Source of the DNA: Parasitella parasitica
Taxonomy: Eukaryota; Mucoromycota; Mucoromycetes; Mucorales; Mucoraceae
NCBI GenBank assembly: GCA_025201805.1
Contig: MU619290.1
Location: 89,400 to 153,399 of the forward strand
Direction of reading: 5' to 3'
DNA length: 64,000 bases
A program made the position numbers and the translations under genes. The notes beneath the pieces were generated by a model. It was not told the origin of the DNA. It saw nothing but the letters and a program-made list of their open reading frames with translations, and ran no database searches. This document shows, in pieces, positions 48,361-59,300 of this stretch; the stretch's first letter is position 1; every line of letters begins with the position of its first letter.

Positions 48361-51300
48361 TCAAAAATCATCATCTTGAGCTGAAACAGCAGTGTAGTCA
48401 CCTGCTCTTGAGTTTTTAGAAAAGACGCTTTTGATTCTATCTAAAATTGATTTGGTATCTCTCGGTGAGAGACCATTTCTCAGCATGCCATCCCGTTCAG
48501 TAGTGGGAGACCCGACCGGATGTAACGCCATTTCAATGTCTTCGTCGTCTCTCATTTCATGCACCAATAGCGATAATCTGACAGCAGCGTCATTAGCAGA
48601 AGTTTGATCAATATCGTCCAAACAATCCAGTGAAGGTCGTTTCCAAGTCCATCGAAGAGTCAAGCTACTCAATACAACACTTGTAGAGCTTGCAGCCATA
48701 GCAATACCGGCCATCATAGGATGCAAGCGATAGCCCCAAGGCAAGAAGATACCCATAGCAAGTGGAATACCAATCATATTATAAACACATGCCCAAAGCA
48801 AATTCACTCGGATTCTATGAAAGATAGCTTTTGATAAATCCAAAGCAACAACAATGTCAGTCAAATCATTGCGCATTAAAACGACATCGGCAGCCTCCAT
48901 AGCAATGTCTGTACCGCTGCATAACGCAATTCCCAAATTGGAAGCAACCAATGCGGGCGAATCATTGATACCATCACCAACCATAGCTACGATAGTCTTG
49001 CAACCTGTTTGAGCATTATTCTGATGAAGAGGCAAGTACTGATTCACACTGTTACTTTTTCGTAAACGAGACCACCAGGGAATGTGTTGACGAACAAAAG
49101 TCTGCTCTTGCATTTTCTTGATAATTTGAGTTTTGCCATTAGGAGATACACCAGCGTGGACTTCATTGATACCTAATTGGGTAGCAATGCAACCGGCAGC
49201 AAGCTCATTATCACCAGTAATCATAGCTGTTTGGATACCCATACCATGCAACGTAGCAATGACTTGTTTAGCTTCAGGCTTGACAACATCCGATAAAGAA
49301 ATGAAGCCTGCCGAAAGTCCATCGATACCAACGAGAACACAGGTTCTTCCCATCGAACCTTGTGTCTTATAAATGGATTCTTCTTCATCTGAAAGTCCAA
49401 TGCCATTTTGATCTTCTAGCCATGTCCTATTACCAATAACAATAGTGTGCGATGTATTCAATATAGGCTCTAAGCACGATCTCATATTTTGACTCAAGCC
49501 CTGAGGCAATTCAAGGTCCAATGTTATATCACAAGAGATGCCAAAACCAGTGGCATTAATAAAGTTGTCGACCGAAGCCAGAGGGTCCAATACATCCATG
49601 CCAGTCAATTGCTTGCCAGCAGCAACCACAGCGCGACCCAGTATATGCTCGCTATGAGATTCGGCAATGGCAGATAGCACCAGTAATTGTAAACGGCTCT
49701 GTTCAGTGCCGCTCCAACTCTTTGACTCAACCAAGTTTAGTTTACCACAGGTAAGAGTGCCAGTTTTATCAAACACAACCTTGTTAACGGCTTGACCATT
49801 CTCCAGAACAGCACCTCCTTTGAAAAGAACACCGTTCTCAGCACCTACTCCAGTACCAACCATAACAGCTGTAGGTGTAGCAAGACCCAAAGCGCAAGGG
49901 CAAGCAACAATAATAACGCTGATACAAAGCTTCAAGCAAACAAAGAACCATCCACCATCACCATCATTCATAATCTCCTTCTGTAGGATGACGGGCAAAC
50001 CGTTCACACCTAGAGTTTTGACAAGCATACTCCAAACAATTAATGTGCCTAAGCCCAATAAAACCACCATAGGCACAAAATAGCCAGCGACAGTGTCTGC
50101 GAAACCTTGAATTGGAGCTTTGCTGACCTGCGCATCTTCAACCAATTTCACAATTTGACTAAGAGCCGTATCAGCACCTACACGAGTAGCCTTCATGATA
50201 AATGTACCCAATCCATTAACGGTACCGCCAATGACAGCATCGCCCACGTTTTTGGGAACAGCATCTACTTCTCCAGTAATCATACTCTCGTCAATTGTAG
50301 TAGAACCCAAGAAAATTTCACCATCGGTAGGGATCTTGTCGCCAGGCATCAGTTTGAGCAAATCGTTCTCAGAAATCAAATCGGAAGGAATCTTGCGTTC
50401 TGTAAGAACCACATTGTTCTTATCAACAGTAACCATCAAAGCATGGGAGGGCGTCAAACACATTAGCTTTGAAAGAGCTGAAGATGATTTACCCTTGGCT
50501 TTGTTCTCCAGATAACGGCCCAACACGATAAAAGTAATGAGCATAGTAGATGTGTCAAAAAAAACAGTGGGAGCCATTTTAGCTTGAGTCACTAGAGCAT
50601 TCAGCATAGATAAGATGGAGAAACCAAAGGCGGCCAAAGTAGACACCGACACCAAAACATCCATAGTTGGAGCGCCATGCATAAGAGAGACAAAGGCAGA
50701 ACGCAAAAATCGCTTACCAACGCCAAATTGAACAGGTATAGTCAACAGTAATTGGGCGGCATCTACTAAAAAGACACCAGGAACGAAGAACGGGATCTCC
50801 ATGATCATCGGGCTCCAGCTAAACATAGGTAAAACCATAGCAATGAAAAAGACAGGAACAGCAAAAAACAAGCACTCTGTGAATGCTGTTTTCCACTCTT
50901 TGATTTCTCGCACCTTGGATAGACTCTCCAACTGAGCATTTTTGGTGGTGTCTGCGAGAATAGCGTTGAACCCAAGCGATTCAATCTCTTCTACAATGGC
51001 CCGAGGATTGGTCATCTGACAGTTGAACCTAACCTTGGCCGTTTCGGTCATTAGATTTACGGATACCTCCATTACACCAGGCAGAGCACCGAGGCCTCTT
51101 TCTATACCTGCAACACAACTAGCACATGTCATGCCGTAGATTTGCAACTGCAACAAGTCGTCTTCCTTGCGCTGAATCACCTTGGCATCAAAACCAGCGT
51201 CATTGACTAGTTGAGCGATCACTTCAGGCTGGATATACAACGGATCATAGTCAACAGTGGCTCTTTCCGCCAACAGCGCCACACTAATAAACAATATGCC

Positions 51301-51930
51301 TTTTTGTGATTTCAAAGCCTTTTCAATGCTAGCTACACAAGATGCGCAAGTCATTCCACGAATCTCCAATTGCACTGTATTATTCGTTATTGTATCATTA
51401 TCCACATTGCTTGGCTTTTCCTTTCTTTGAGTCGGATCAGTGTAATCCACTGTTTTTGCTATTGACGTTGGCAACTTGGCTTGCGATTTGTTCAGATCAG
51501 CATTGCTCATGATAACATCAAACCCGCAATCCTCGATAGATTCCACAATTTTTGGTGTTCCCATCAGTTTTGGGTCGTATGTTACTGCTACTTCTTCCTG
51601 CTGTAGATCAACGTGCACAGATACGATGCCTTCGTTGTCTGAAAGCACGTTTGTAATCGCATTTACGCAGGAGTGGCATGTCATTCCAAGGACAGATAAG
51701 GTAATCGTGGTGATTTCAACATCAAATCCACAGTCCTCAATACAGGTCTTCAGGTCGGTAAATGTAAGCAACAGAGAGTCGTGACTAATGGTTGCAGCAG
51801 CAGCTTGTAAGTCTACTTGCACAGAATCGACACCATCCAACTGGGAAACAGCATTGGTAATAGCTCGAACACATGACTGGCAAGTCATGCCTTGGACTGG
51901 TAGACGAGTAAGCTTTAAAAATTTACTCAT
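48361..51930 (-). CDS. Copper-transporting P1B-ATPase (Ccc2/ATP7 type), four HMA domains
   Basis: An intronless 1189-aa copper pump, expected in the late Golgi where it loads copper into secreted cuproenzymes. Four N-terminal heavy-metal domains carry MTCQSC (residue 15), MTCHSC (about 84), MTCASC (about 190) and MTCASC (about 264). The ATPase core has the dephosphorylation motif TGEVDAVP near 551, the intramembrane copper motif CPC in VACPCALGLATPTAVMV near 678, phosphorylation motif DKTGTLT near 720, and hinge motif GDGINDSPAL near 986. The usual SEHP motif reads SEHIL (near 760). A cytosolic tail with Ser and acidic residues ends the protein. Yeast Ccc2 has two HMA domains, so four is on the long side for fungi. 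Confidence 0.95.
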   Translation of the reverse strand: MSKFLKLTRLPVQGMTCQSCVRAITNAVSQLDGVDSVQVDLQAAAATISHDSLLLTFTDLKTCIEDCGFDVEITTITLSVLGMTCHSCVNAITNVLSDNEGIVSVHVDLQQEEVAVTYDPKLMGTPKIVESIEDCGFDVIMSNADLNKSQAKLPTSIAKTVDYTDPTQRKEKPSNVDNDTITNNTVQLEIRGMTCASCVASIEKALKSQKGILFISVALLAERATVDYDPLYIQPEVIAQLVNDAGFDAKVIQRKEDDLLQLQIYGMTCASCVAGIERGLGALPGVMEVSVNLMTETAKVRFNCQMTNPRAIVEEIESLGFNAILADTTKNAQLESLSKVREIKEWKTAFTECLFFAVPVFFIAMVLPMFSWSPMIMEIPFFVPGVFLVDAAQLLLTIPVQFGVGKRFLRSAFVSLMHGAPTMDVLVSVSTLAAFGFSILSMLNALVTQAKMAPTVFFDTSTMLITFIVLGRYLENKAKGKSSSALSKLMCLTPSHALMVTVDKNNVVLTERKIPSDLISENDLLKLMPGDKIPTDGEIFLGSTTIDESMITGEVDAVPKNVGDAVIGGTVNGLGTFIMKATRVGADTALSQIVKLVEDAQVSKAPIQGFADTVAGYFVPMVVLLGLGTLIVWSMLVKTLGVNGLPVILQKEIMNDGDGGWFFVCLKLCISVIIVACPCALGLATPTAVMVGTGVGAENGVLFKGGAVLENGQAVNKVVFDKTGTLTCGKLNLVESKSWSGTEQSRLQLLVLSAIAESHSEHILGRAVVAAGKQLTGMDVLDPLASVDNFINATGFGISCDITLDLELPQGLSQNMRSCLEPILNTSHTIVIGNRTWLEDQNGIGLSDEEESIYKTQGSMGRTCVLVGIDGLSAGFISLSDVVKPEAKQVIATLHGMGIQTAMITGDNELAAGCIATQLGINEVHAGVSPNGKTQIIKKMQEQTFVRQHIPWWSRLRKSNSVNQYLPLHQNNAQTGCKTIVAMVGDGINDSPALVASNLGIALCSGTDIAMEAADVVLMRNDLTDIVVALDLSKAIFHRIRVNLLWACVYNMIGIPLAMGIFLPWGYRLHPMMAGIAMAASSTSVVLSSLTLRWTWKRPSLDCLDDIDQTSANDAAVRLSLLVHEMRDDEDIEMALHPVGSPTTERDGMLRNGLSPRDTKSILDRIKSVFSKNSRAGDYTAVSAQDDDF

Positions 51931-52682
51931 TGTTGTGAAATTCCAAGGAGAAAGAAAGAAAGGAGTATAAACTGGTTGACAAGAAAAACGTAAATGAATA
52001 TGAATTATTTACGGGGGGCGGCAAACCAATGCCAAACAGACAACAGATGTTGTAAGGAGAGGAGATTATGATGATCCTTAACTCCGTTTTCTTACAATTA
52101 CACACACACAACATATAAAACGCCCTCACAAACTGGATTTATTGTAATTGTCTCCTTAAAAACTCAAACGTTACCAACTAATAAGTCTTAGCTTCTATAA
52201 ACCTTGATAATTAACACTAGCTCTTGTAAAAAAGTGCTTCTTTATTTTATTCATTTAATCAAAAGCTAAAAAGATCTGATAATTCGGCGTTACAACGGTT
52301 GTAAAATTTTTTATCATTTCTCTTATCTAAGATTCAATCAACAAGATGTTATCAGATCATTAGATACACAAGACAAGGCACCGAAAAGGGCGGGTAGTAC
52401 TCATCAAACAAATATTGGAATCTGCCGTAATTATCATTGATCACGGACAATGATAAATACAAATAATGCAATCTATATCTATCACTTGATTTTGCGATCA
52501 CTTTAATGGAAGAAGTTAATTTCAAAATCAAAACGATCTTAATCGGTTTAAGATATTCATATAATTACAAACGAGTTGACAATTATATTGCTTAATAGGT
52601 GTCTTTTCATCTTTAATGCCAAAAAATGCCGAACAATGATAAGAAATGAGTCTGTCATGCTACTATATTCTTTGTATAAATG
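51931..52682. other. Intergenic region upstream of the Cu-ATPase gene
   Basis: Contains the Cu-ATPase promoter (CT/GA-rich run just upstream of the start on the minus strand) and AT-rich spacer. No gene seen. Confidence 0.4.
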
Positions 52683-53160
52683 AAGTTGGAGACATCTCTT
52701 TCGTTTACTCTTTGGTTTCATTGGTTTCCTATATCGATGCAGTATCCAGTCTTTCAAACCCGAATATATAGACGGCTTGAATACAAGTGCAATTCTTTTG
52801 GAGATTCAGTCAAATATTACAAAAATTTTGATGAAACAGTCAGTCAAATTTTTTTTGGAGATATTCTATCGCTTTGACGTTCAACCTTTGCTTGTTATTC
52901 TTTGTACTAATAAGATCTCCTCGTCTGTAAGATCACTGCTATCAACCACTTTGGAAAATTCTCATAGGCAGATGCTCGATAGTACTGAATGGGCGGAAAA
53001 GTGCTTAATCGTCCTCAAAGATGCAATTAACTTTAGTGAAGACGAAGTAAACAAACTTGACCCGTTAGTAGTATTTGAGATCCATTTCTCTGATAAATTG
53101 CAGAAACAAAAGCTGCGAGATGCTGGCGATCCCATTATGAGGGATATAAGTGATTGCTAG
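52683..53160 (+). pseudogene. PD-(D/E)XK nuclease-like relic, plus-strand copy
   Basis: An open frame of 158 codons with no usable ATG at its start and nothing recognisable upstream. It contains YIDGLNTSAILLEIQSNITK, where Asp-Gly and the Glu-Ile-Gln triplet on the next strand fit a PD-(D/E)XK nuclease core, followed by MKQSVKFFLEIFYRFDVQPL. The minus-strand copy at 53607-54456 shares this layout (EIQHTINNSIMKRAVNYCLQ). Such proteins form large repeat families in Mucoromycota genomes, akin to Rpn/PDDEXK-type putative transposases. The missing start and short length suggest a 5'-truncated copy, though an unseen upstream exon is possible. Confidence 0.5.
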
Positions 53161-53606
53161 TTGTACTTGTGGCATTCATAATGGGGTTTTCCTGTAATAG
53201 TCGTCAATAATCAAAAGTTAGTAAACAATAAATGAAGTTCACCCACAATTAAATGTAAACCTATCCCTTAAACTGTTTGCGTTTAAATATGAACGCAAGC
53301 TTATTAGTTTCTGAGCCTTTTATTATTATACAAGTATTTTCTTTATCAAAAAGGTCCTTCTTGAGTGCCACTCATCAGTTATAGACTATTACAACTATTT
53401 AAATGCTATGTTTTTAATAAGAATTCTAACGAGTTTTTCTCTTCTTTTAAACTAAAGATATATAGACATTTATGCACTTTATACAACATACTACATATTA
53501 AATTAGCGACTGATAAAGGGATCACGGATGGTTAGTTGATACCCAAAATGAAGAGAAAGGATTATTTAATTTGAACTATCAGGATTTGTTTTCCTTTTTT
53601 GAGGAA
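53161..53606. other. Spacer between inverted nuclease-like relics
   Basis: AT-rich spacer between the tail-to-tail plus and minus copies. Nothing recognisable. Confidence 0.35.
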
Positions 53607-54456
53607 TTATTGGCGTGATGATTCAGAATTTTCGTATTTCAAGATATTTAAATTCTTCCCTTCTTCTTGACAAGCGATCCAATCCATTCTTCTCCCTTGC
53701 TCCATTGTCTTTTGTTTAAATCCAGCGACAAATTTCATGGCTTCTTCATACATGTTATTGTTTCTGTCAATTGCGGTGGCGGCTGTAGATGAAGAAAATT
53801 CTGCAGTAAATATTTCTTCATATTTCCTTTTCATCGTCAGAGCTCTTGACTTTGCATCGTTTATGGCTTCTCCCAACTGTGATCGATTAAGTGAAAACGT
53901 GAGTGTCAATAATTTATCATATTCCACAAGTTGAAAATCCACAGATGAAAGTGATATATCTTTGTTAATGTTGCTAATTTGATGTTGGAATATTGTTGAG
54001 GTGTATAAGTATTGATAGGTTGATAATTTATTTAGAAATAATGTAACCTTGTTCTGCCCATGGTTGTGAAAAGTATGTGAAGACACCTGGGAGCTTGCTT
54101 AGTTTCACATGTTTATGTGTATCTTGATGGAGCTTCTTTACACAAATAATCAATATTGTAGGATCATTATAGTATCTTGTAAACGCTTGCAAGCAATAGT
54201 TGACAGCTCTTTTCATGATTGAATTGTTGATTGTATGCTGAATCTCCACAATTAGAGGAGGGAGATCTGAGATGGCGTTCTATGGCTCAAGAGCTATGTT
54301 GGAGCATGTACCGTCTGTCCATTCGCAATTTCCAATAATATAATCGTCTGTTGTTTTTACCGGAGATTCAGTGATAAGATTTACAACTTTAGTATCTCTT
54401 AGGATTCCTTTGGCCATTAGATCTTTTCCAAGCTTTGAATTCGTAGGTAGACTCAT
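53607..54456 (-). pseudogene. PD-(D/E)XK nuclease-like relic, minus-strand copy with stop and frameshift
   Basis: Reading down from 54456, the frame starts MSLPTNSKLGKDLMAKGILR and continues through DGTCSNIALEP, then an in-frame TAG (54280-54282), then ISDLPPLIVEIQHTINNSIM and RAVNYCLQAFTRYYNDPTIL. Near 54030-54050 it shifts by one base into a second frame that runs to 53607 (KDISLSSVDFQLVEYDKLLT; EEAMKFVAGFKQKTMEQGRR). Asp-Gly followed by Glu-Ile-Gln suggests a PD-(D/E)XK-like core. The stop and shift mean it is broken, unless the TAG and shift lie in unseen introns. Same family as 52683-53160, opposite strand. Confidence 0.6.
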
Positions 54457-55026
54457 AAAAATTTAATAATTAAAGAAAAAAAAAGTACCCGTACCCGTAC
54501 TTGTAACTACACAAATAATCTAAATGCACGCATTTATGATTGACTCTTCATTAGGGTATCTATTGATGCAAGGTTCTAGAGTTTTGGAACTCTTCCAATG
54601 TAATAGTTAGTGATATGAATGGCTTATGCAATCACTCCAAGCGGCAAAAAATAAATTGTTATCACAAATTACATCTTAGCATTTTACTCTAATAAACTTC
54701 TATAATATAAGTGACATTCTGCCATAAAAATCGGTAGTTACTTTTAAGAAGACCTATCAATGTGTTTTTTTTTGAATTTGGTTTTTGACAATGGACAACA
54801 TGATTGTTCATCATTTTTCCCAAAACGACAATAAGATTAGATTTGAATAACTGCTATATGTTTTTGGCTTTGCGACATTTAATCCCTGAAGGAGAGAAAG
54901 TACTTCAATTGGTGCCAAGGACATTAGGTAGTTGATTTGAAGTTTGCGATACTCGATCAAGTTCCACAATGGCAGCACTAAGGAAAATATTAGAAATTGG
55001 ATTTATAAAGCTTTTGTTTTTGTTAT
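54457..55026. other. Intergenic region before RAD52 3' end
   Basis: AT-rich spacer with a short GTACCC repeat (54486-54502). No gene supported. Confidence 0.4.
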
Positions 55027-56206
55027 TTACTCATCAATGTTATCAAATTCATCTTCGTTATTAACAATAAATTCATCTTCATTACCGTCTTCTTGGAACA
55101 TGGCATAGAACTCATCATCACCTTCGTAACTGAAGCTTTCTTCTGGTAAAAGGGCAGGTTGGGCAACGGGTGCAATGGTATCTAGTTCTTCTTTAATTTT
55201 ATTGTCATGCCTGTTATGGTTTTGTTTAGCCCGCTTTTGTTGCATCTCAATCTGTTCTTGATGTCGCTTCTGAGCAAAGGAAAGAGTCTTTTGTTGTGCT
55301 TGAGCCTGAGCCTGAGCTAGAGGCTGAACTTGACGAGCTTGATTCTCAGTCTTGGCTTGACGTTGTTGACCTTGTGGGGATGTATTGACGGTTGGTGCTG
55401 GGATATATTGTTTTTGTGCCCGTTGCGCAGGTTGCTGTGGAGCATTAAGTAACGGTTGTGGTGTAACTGGGGTATCTTTTGGTCTATATTGTTCATGTCG
55501 GTACAAGTTGGCAGGCGAGAATTTAACCTGTTGGAGTATTGGGTAAATAAATGATCCAGAATGTGCCGGACGGTTAAGAAAGCATTACCTGAGGATTACC
55601 CATCTTAAGTATGCCATCCAGATAACTCTTTTCGTACATACAGTTACCAAGAGCATTGCCAAAATTTCTCAAAGTTCTCTTTACAGCATCCGTCGTAGCA
55701 TGCTTTTTGGCCTTTTCGATACCTGTTCCTTTATTTCGAGCATTTTCTGAAGCACCATATCCAATATCCTAATATTATTGTTAAATGTGATCTGTAATTG
55801 AAAACTCGATTCATCATCATTACTGTTTGAAACATACTTCTCTGTAGGTTCCATCTTTCAAGGTGATTCTCATTGTAACAGAAACGCCAACATTTACCTT
55901 GTTACCTTCGCACACATCTACCTATTGAATATTTTACTGTTAGTTACTGTTATGAGCTGATAAGGTTGAAGTATCTACGTAGTCAATGGTTGTGTTTTTG
56001 ATTTCTGTTGACCAGCCATCAAAACCAAATATCTCATTAGCTAATTGCACAGCAGCGCCTCCCGTTATGTATGTTAGGCGTCCAAAGGAACCGTTTCTAT
56101 AAGACAGGTATTCAGGTCCCAATGGCCTGCTTAGAGTTTCGTTTAAATGTTGTCGCTCTGCGTCAGTATAAGGTCTCATGAGTGAACTAGAAGGGTTTTT
56201 GGTCAT
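55027..56206 (-). CDS. RAD52: RAD52 recombination mediator
   Basis: Ring-forming protein that anneals single strands and loads Rad51 in homologous recombination. It starts MTKNPSSSLMRPYTDAERQH. The conserved N-terminal ring domain reads FGRLTYITGGAAVQLANEIF, GFDGWSTEIKNTTIDYVDVC (spanning intron 1), VSVTMRITLKDGTYREDIGY, GIEKAKKHATTDAVKRTLRN and FGNALGNCMYEKSYL, all diagnostic. The C-terminal half is Gln/Pro/Ala-rich and disordered, with basic patches, ending in an acidic run (DGNEDEFIVNNEDEFDNIDE) that may serve RPA or Rad51 binding. Four exons; at the first splice site the intron's first six bases (GTAGAT) equal the first six of the next exon. Confidence 0.95.
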
Positions 56207-56326
56207 TGATTGGAGCCAAGAACCGTGTTTGAACGTGATGCTTCTCAGACGAGAGTGGTCACATCTTTGGTATGAACACACTCTCCACAATGCCGATTTG
56301 TATAATTACCGTTTTTCAAATTGAAC
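56207..56326. promoter_or_regulatory. Shared divergent promoter of RAD52 and WDR59/MTC5
   Basis: Only 120 bp separate the two start codons, so both genes must share promoter DNA or have overlapping 5' UTRs. No TATA box is obvious. Confidence 0.6.
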
Positions 56327-59300
56327 ATGTCTCATGTAAACAACACATTTTCGGATGATACTTTTCTGAAACGACGTAGATCCGACTCGAATCTATTGAG
56401 AAATAACCAGGATATCCCAGAAAAATTACAGCAGCTTCGAAAGAGAAATTCACAAATGTCCCATCAGTTGAACAAGTCCATTTCGATTACTATGGCTGAA
56501 CGACAGCTTGCGCGAGCCACTTTGAAAAAAGACGACAATCCACAGGAAGATACATTCTACCGAGCGCTAGAAATCAAGTTCCACCATTCAGTAGGAAGTA
56601 TGAGTATCAGCCCTGCTTGTCGAGATGTTGTTTTGGCTGGGTAAAATACAAATAAACTTGGATGTTGCGACGTATTAATTGCTATCATAAAGTCGACAAG
56701 GTTTAGTGGTGATTGATCTAGAAGATCCCTGGTTAATACCGAGAATCCTCCCTCACATGTCGAAATGGGAGGTTGCAGACGTTCAATGGAGTCCTCACAT
56801 TGCTCGAGAATCATGGGTTGCGTCAACTGTAAGGGTGGTGATATCTACAGTATATCTGCAAACGCACTAACTGCCTTGTGTACTATAGTCAAATCAAAAG
56901 CTACTAGTGTGGAATCTAAACCACTCTGGTTCGAGAGCGATCGAGCATGTGTTCCATGCTCATGCAAGAGCTATTTCAGATATAAACTGGTCGCCCCATC
57001 AGCCGGATGTGCTAGCGACATGTTCTGTAGATACCTATGTCCATTTATGGGATTTGCGAGAGCCTCAAATAAGGTCCAGAGACCAAGATGATGATAGAAA
57101 AATGAGGCCCAGCTGTTCGTTCACGCCATGGAATGGTAAGTCAATGCTATTAAATAATCGCCACCACACTCATTTTCATATACGACTACACCAGCTGCTG
57201 CTACACAGGTTAAATTCAACCGAAAGAGTGAATATCTGATAGCGTCTGCGCATGACAAAGATGTCAAGATCTGGGATTTAAGAGTATGCATTGCCAATAC
57301 GGCAAAAATGGTCGATCTAACTAGCTCATCTTTAGAAAGGTGCCGTGCCTGTTACCAGCATCACAGCACACTCGAAAAAAATCTATGGTATCGACTGGAG
57401 TCGCCAAAATGATCACGATATTGTTACATGTAGTTTAGATAAGCTGGTGAAGGTATGAAATTTCGCCAAGCCAGCAATGTATAATGAAGATTAACAGATT
57501 AATGCCTGTAGTTTTGGAACATCCATAGCCCTGAAGAGGAAGAGGAGGTGATTGTGACGGACACTCCCATTTGGCGTGCAAGAAACACCCCTTTTGGAAA
57601 CGGTGTATTGATCATGCCACAAAGAACAGATTCAAAGCTGACCCTTTACAACAGGGCATGTGCTGAAACACCGGTGCATGCATTCGATGGGCATCAAGAC
57701 ACGGTAAAGGAATTTGTATGGAGATGGAAAGGCGATAGTAATGGCTCGACTGGAGGTATGAAGTATCTATTGGAAGGGAAAAGACGTTGGATATTGAACT
57801 GTTTCGTCTAGATGACCGAGAGTTTCAGCTGGTAACATGGTCCAAGGATCAAAATTTGAGACTTTGGCCTGTATCGAAAGAGATCATGAAATCAGTTGGC
57901 AATGAATCCAGCACAACCAAGACAAAACTCTCTGCTCCATCCATTGCCGTAAATAAAAGCAATGCTGTAAATGCACATTCGTTCCAACAAGAGCCGATTG
58001 AGAAATATACTGGTGATATTCGATCTTCATTCTCTTCAGCAACGCCTATACGTCTAACGCCTAATAGCAATACCTCTACAATGACACCATATAGAACGGC
58101 CATTGTTAATAATGGAACAGGCTCTGGTTATGAGCAAACAAATGCCTATCGCGAGCAGAAATATTCTGCTATCAACCCGTTACTCTGGATGCAGAACGTC
58201 AAAACTTTAGGCCCCACTGGTGGGGAAATACGTCGAGATGCAACTGCAGAAAACACGTATCAATCAGTCGCTGAAGAAATGTCATCTGTATTAAACAAAT
58301 ACTTGTCTGTGGGTGTCAAAACTGAGAAAATCAATGCATCATCTCGCACATGTACAATATCACTGCATGGACCTTGGTCAGACACTGGAGATGCGTTACT
58401 GAGAATTACCATCAGATTCAGCCCGCAGTACCCTGATAATAGCCCACCTGAATTCGATATTCAGAAAAACAGCATGATTTCGATCTATTACCGTGCTCAT
58501 ATGACACAAGATTTGAATGGATTGGCGTCTAGTTACACATCCCAAAAGAAATGGTGCTTGGAGCCGTGTATTCGTTATTTGCTAGGCGAAAATATGCAAG
58601 AAGAGACAGAGTACGGGCTTGAGAATACAAATTCATCGCTTGATTCGGCCACAGGATTAGTAAATCAAAGTGGTGCAACCACAACAGGAAGTCCAGGCCA
58701 TTGGAAAGGCACGACAGCTGTTGATACAGGCGACTCTGATGACGAACTGGGTCAAGCTTGGGGAAATATAGGCGACGGATATCGCTTTGGTAAGCGTGAA
58801 AGTATGACGAGCGAAAGAGGCATCATGGTGGATATGTCTGCCAAACAGAGTACAGATGCCAAAGTGCCTTTCCCTCGTCTTTGTGGCGGTGTTTTTTCTG
58901 GTAGCGGACAGCTAGTTTGTTTCTTTTCTACATTGCGCGTAAGAGATAACAATAGATCAAAGAATAGCCAAATCAAAGCAGAGAGATCTCAGGAAAACAA
59001 GCCTCAAAACGATCGCAGCAATGGAGAATATTTCGAAAATACATACAGTGATTTCTATAGACATCCAAAGACGTATGAGCAGTTTGAAGAGTACAAAGAA
59101 ATTGCTGCCATGTCTCGACAGGGGAAAAATGCTACTGTGTTGGTGGGCGGCACTGGCGGTGCCTTTGGTGAATATGCTTATGATGACGAGCAGGATGATA
59201 TTGATGATGGCTTGAATACTGTGGGAACCCTTTATTACAAGCCTGATGTAGGAAAACATATGCTATTCCTGTAATTGTAATTGACATTATCCCATAGAAT

